Of a stretch of DNA of 64,000 nt, positions 63,510 to 64,000 are shown piece by piece. The notes under the pieces were generated by a model. That model was not told the origin of the DNA. It made no database searches and worked only from the letters and a program-made list of their open reading frames with translations. Numbering within the stretch: position 1 is the stretch's first letter; every line of letters begins with the position of its first letter. Both the position numbers and the translations under genes were made by a program. Origin of the DNA: Dromaius novaehollandiae (taxonomy: Eukaryota; Chordata; Aves; Casuariiformes; Dromaiidae); the NCBI RefSeq assembly GCF_036370855.1, contig NC_088100.1, positions 41,300,754-41,364,753 on the forward strand. Reading direction: 5' to 3'.

Positions 63510-64000
63510 CTCAAATGGATATGATCAGACGAGATGCACCTGAGGGCACTGAGGGAGCTGGCTGATGTCATTGTGATGCTGCTTTCTAAAACCCTGGAAA
63601 GGTCATGGTGTTTGAGGGAGATTCCTGATGACTGGAAAAAAGGCAAATGCTGCAGCTCTTTCAAGAACACAAGGAGGAGGAGGATCCAGAGGCTAGTTGG
63701 CCTTACTTCAGGTCCTGGAAAAGCTGTGCAGCAAAGCCTCCTCAAAGCCATTTTCTTGAAGGACACGCTGGACAAGCACAAAGGACAAGCTAGTGACTGG
63801 GGACAGCAAGCAATAATTTGTTGAGGCCAAATCATGCTTGACTAATCTGTTTTCTATGATGAGATAACTAGGTGCATGTACAGTGGGAGAGCAGCTGATG
63901 CTGAGTTTAGCAAGACCATTGACATCATCTCCCATAGCATCCTTACAGTCACATCCGTAAGATATGAACTGTGTAAGTGGATGATAAGGTTGACCACTGG
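63510..64000 (+). mobile_element. CR1 LINE fragment, reverse transcriptase region, degenerate
   Basis: Translation on the + strand gives decayed pieces in the order known from avian CR1 reverse transcriptase: LRELADVIVMLLSKTLERSW, then REIPDDWKKG, then LVGLTSGPGKAVQQSLLKAI. In shifted frames later come the segments matching SCLTN, the YDE region and a decayed F.K..D..SH block. Frameshifts and stops show it is dead. It lies antisense in an MDN1 intron and continues past the window edge. It supports a bird or other sauropsid source. Confidence 0.85.

Larger units (their letters stand above)
54602..64000 (-). other. MDN1 introns, 5' half of the visible part
   Basis: Intron stretches over 300 bp are 54602-55117, 55735-56101, 56833-57456, 57596-58427, 58572-59450, 59624-60095, 60238-61243, 61382-61879, 62042-62419 and 62968-64000. 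Apart from the C/A homopolymer at 56922-56952 and the CR1 fragment at the right end, I see nothing more in them. Confidence 0.8.

Overview
This is a vertebrate nuclear window, most likely from a bird. Long introns with GT/AG boundaries separate short coding exons. The one clear mobile element is a degenerate CR1 LINE, the typical sauropsid retrotransposon, and repeat density is otherwise low. The species cannot be named from the sequence alone.

Three protein genes are recognisable, in the order and orientation known from human 6q15. (1) ANKRD6 (diversin) lies on the + strand. Fourteen coding exons between 6662 and 32889 join without a phase error into 753 residues, from the second ankyrin repeat to the stop. 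The first coding exon (about 40 residues in human) was not found and is probably left of the window. (2) LYRM2 lies on the - strand as a complete 88-residue gene in three exons (40700 down to 38666), starting in a CpG island. (3) MDN1 (midasin) lies on the - strand. Its last 23 coding exons between 62967 and 43328 join in frame into 1108 residues: the end of the linker, the long acidic D/E-rich region, and the complete C-terminal MIDAS/VWA domain with its stop. The rest of this giant gene lies right of the window.

Layout: 1-6661 upstream or intronic ANKRD6 sequence with two CpG-rich patches; 6662-34500 ANKRD6; 34500-38665 convergent 3' ends of ANKRD6 and LYRM2; 38666-41060 LYRM2 and its CpG island; 41060-42580 intergenic; 42579-64000 the MDN1 3' end, with a CR1 fragment running off the right edge. 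The three genes are not a functional operon: ANKRD6 acts in Wnt and planar polarity signalling, LYRM2 is a mitochondrial LYR-motif protein, and MDN1 is the AAA ATPase of pre-60S ribosome maturation.

I saw no sign of a wholly new system. The most interesting unexplained signals are splicing variants: an isolated 107-codon frame in a large ANKRD6 intron that could be an alternative first exon (9345-9668), a 33-nt phase-0 cassette candidate (29964-29996), a 21-nt in-frame MDN1 microexon (55118-55138), an in-phase internal donor at 30812, and a phase-compatible alternative terminal exon at 33018-33187. Exon boundaries were set by hand from splice signals, reading frame and remembered human proteins; no alignment was run.
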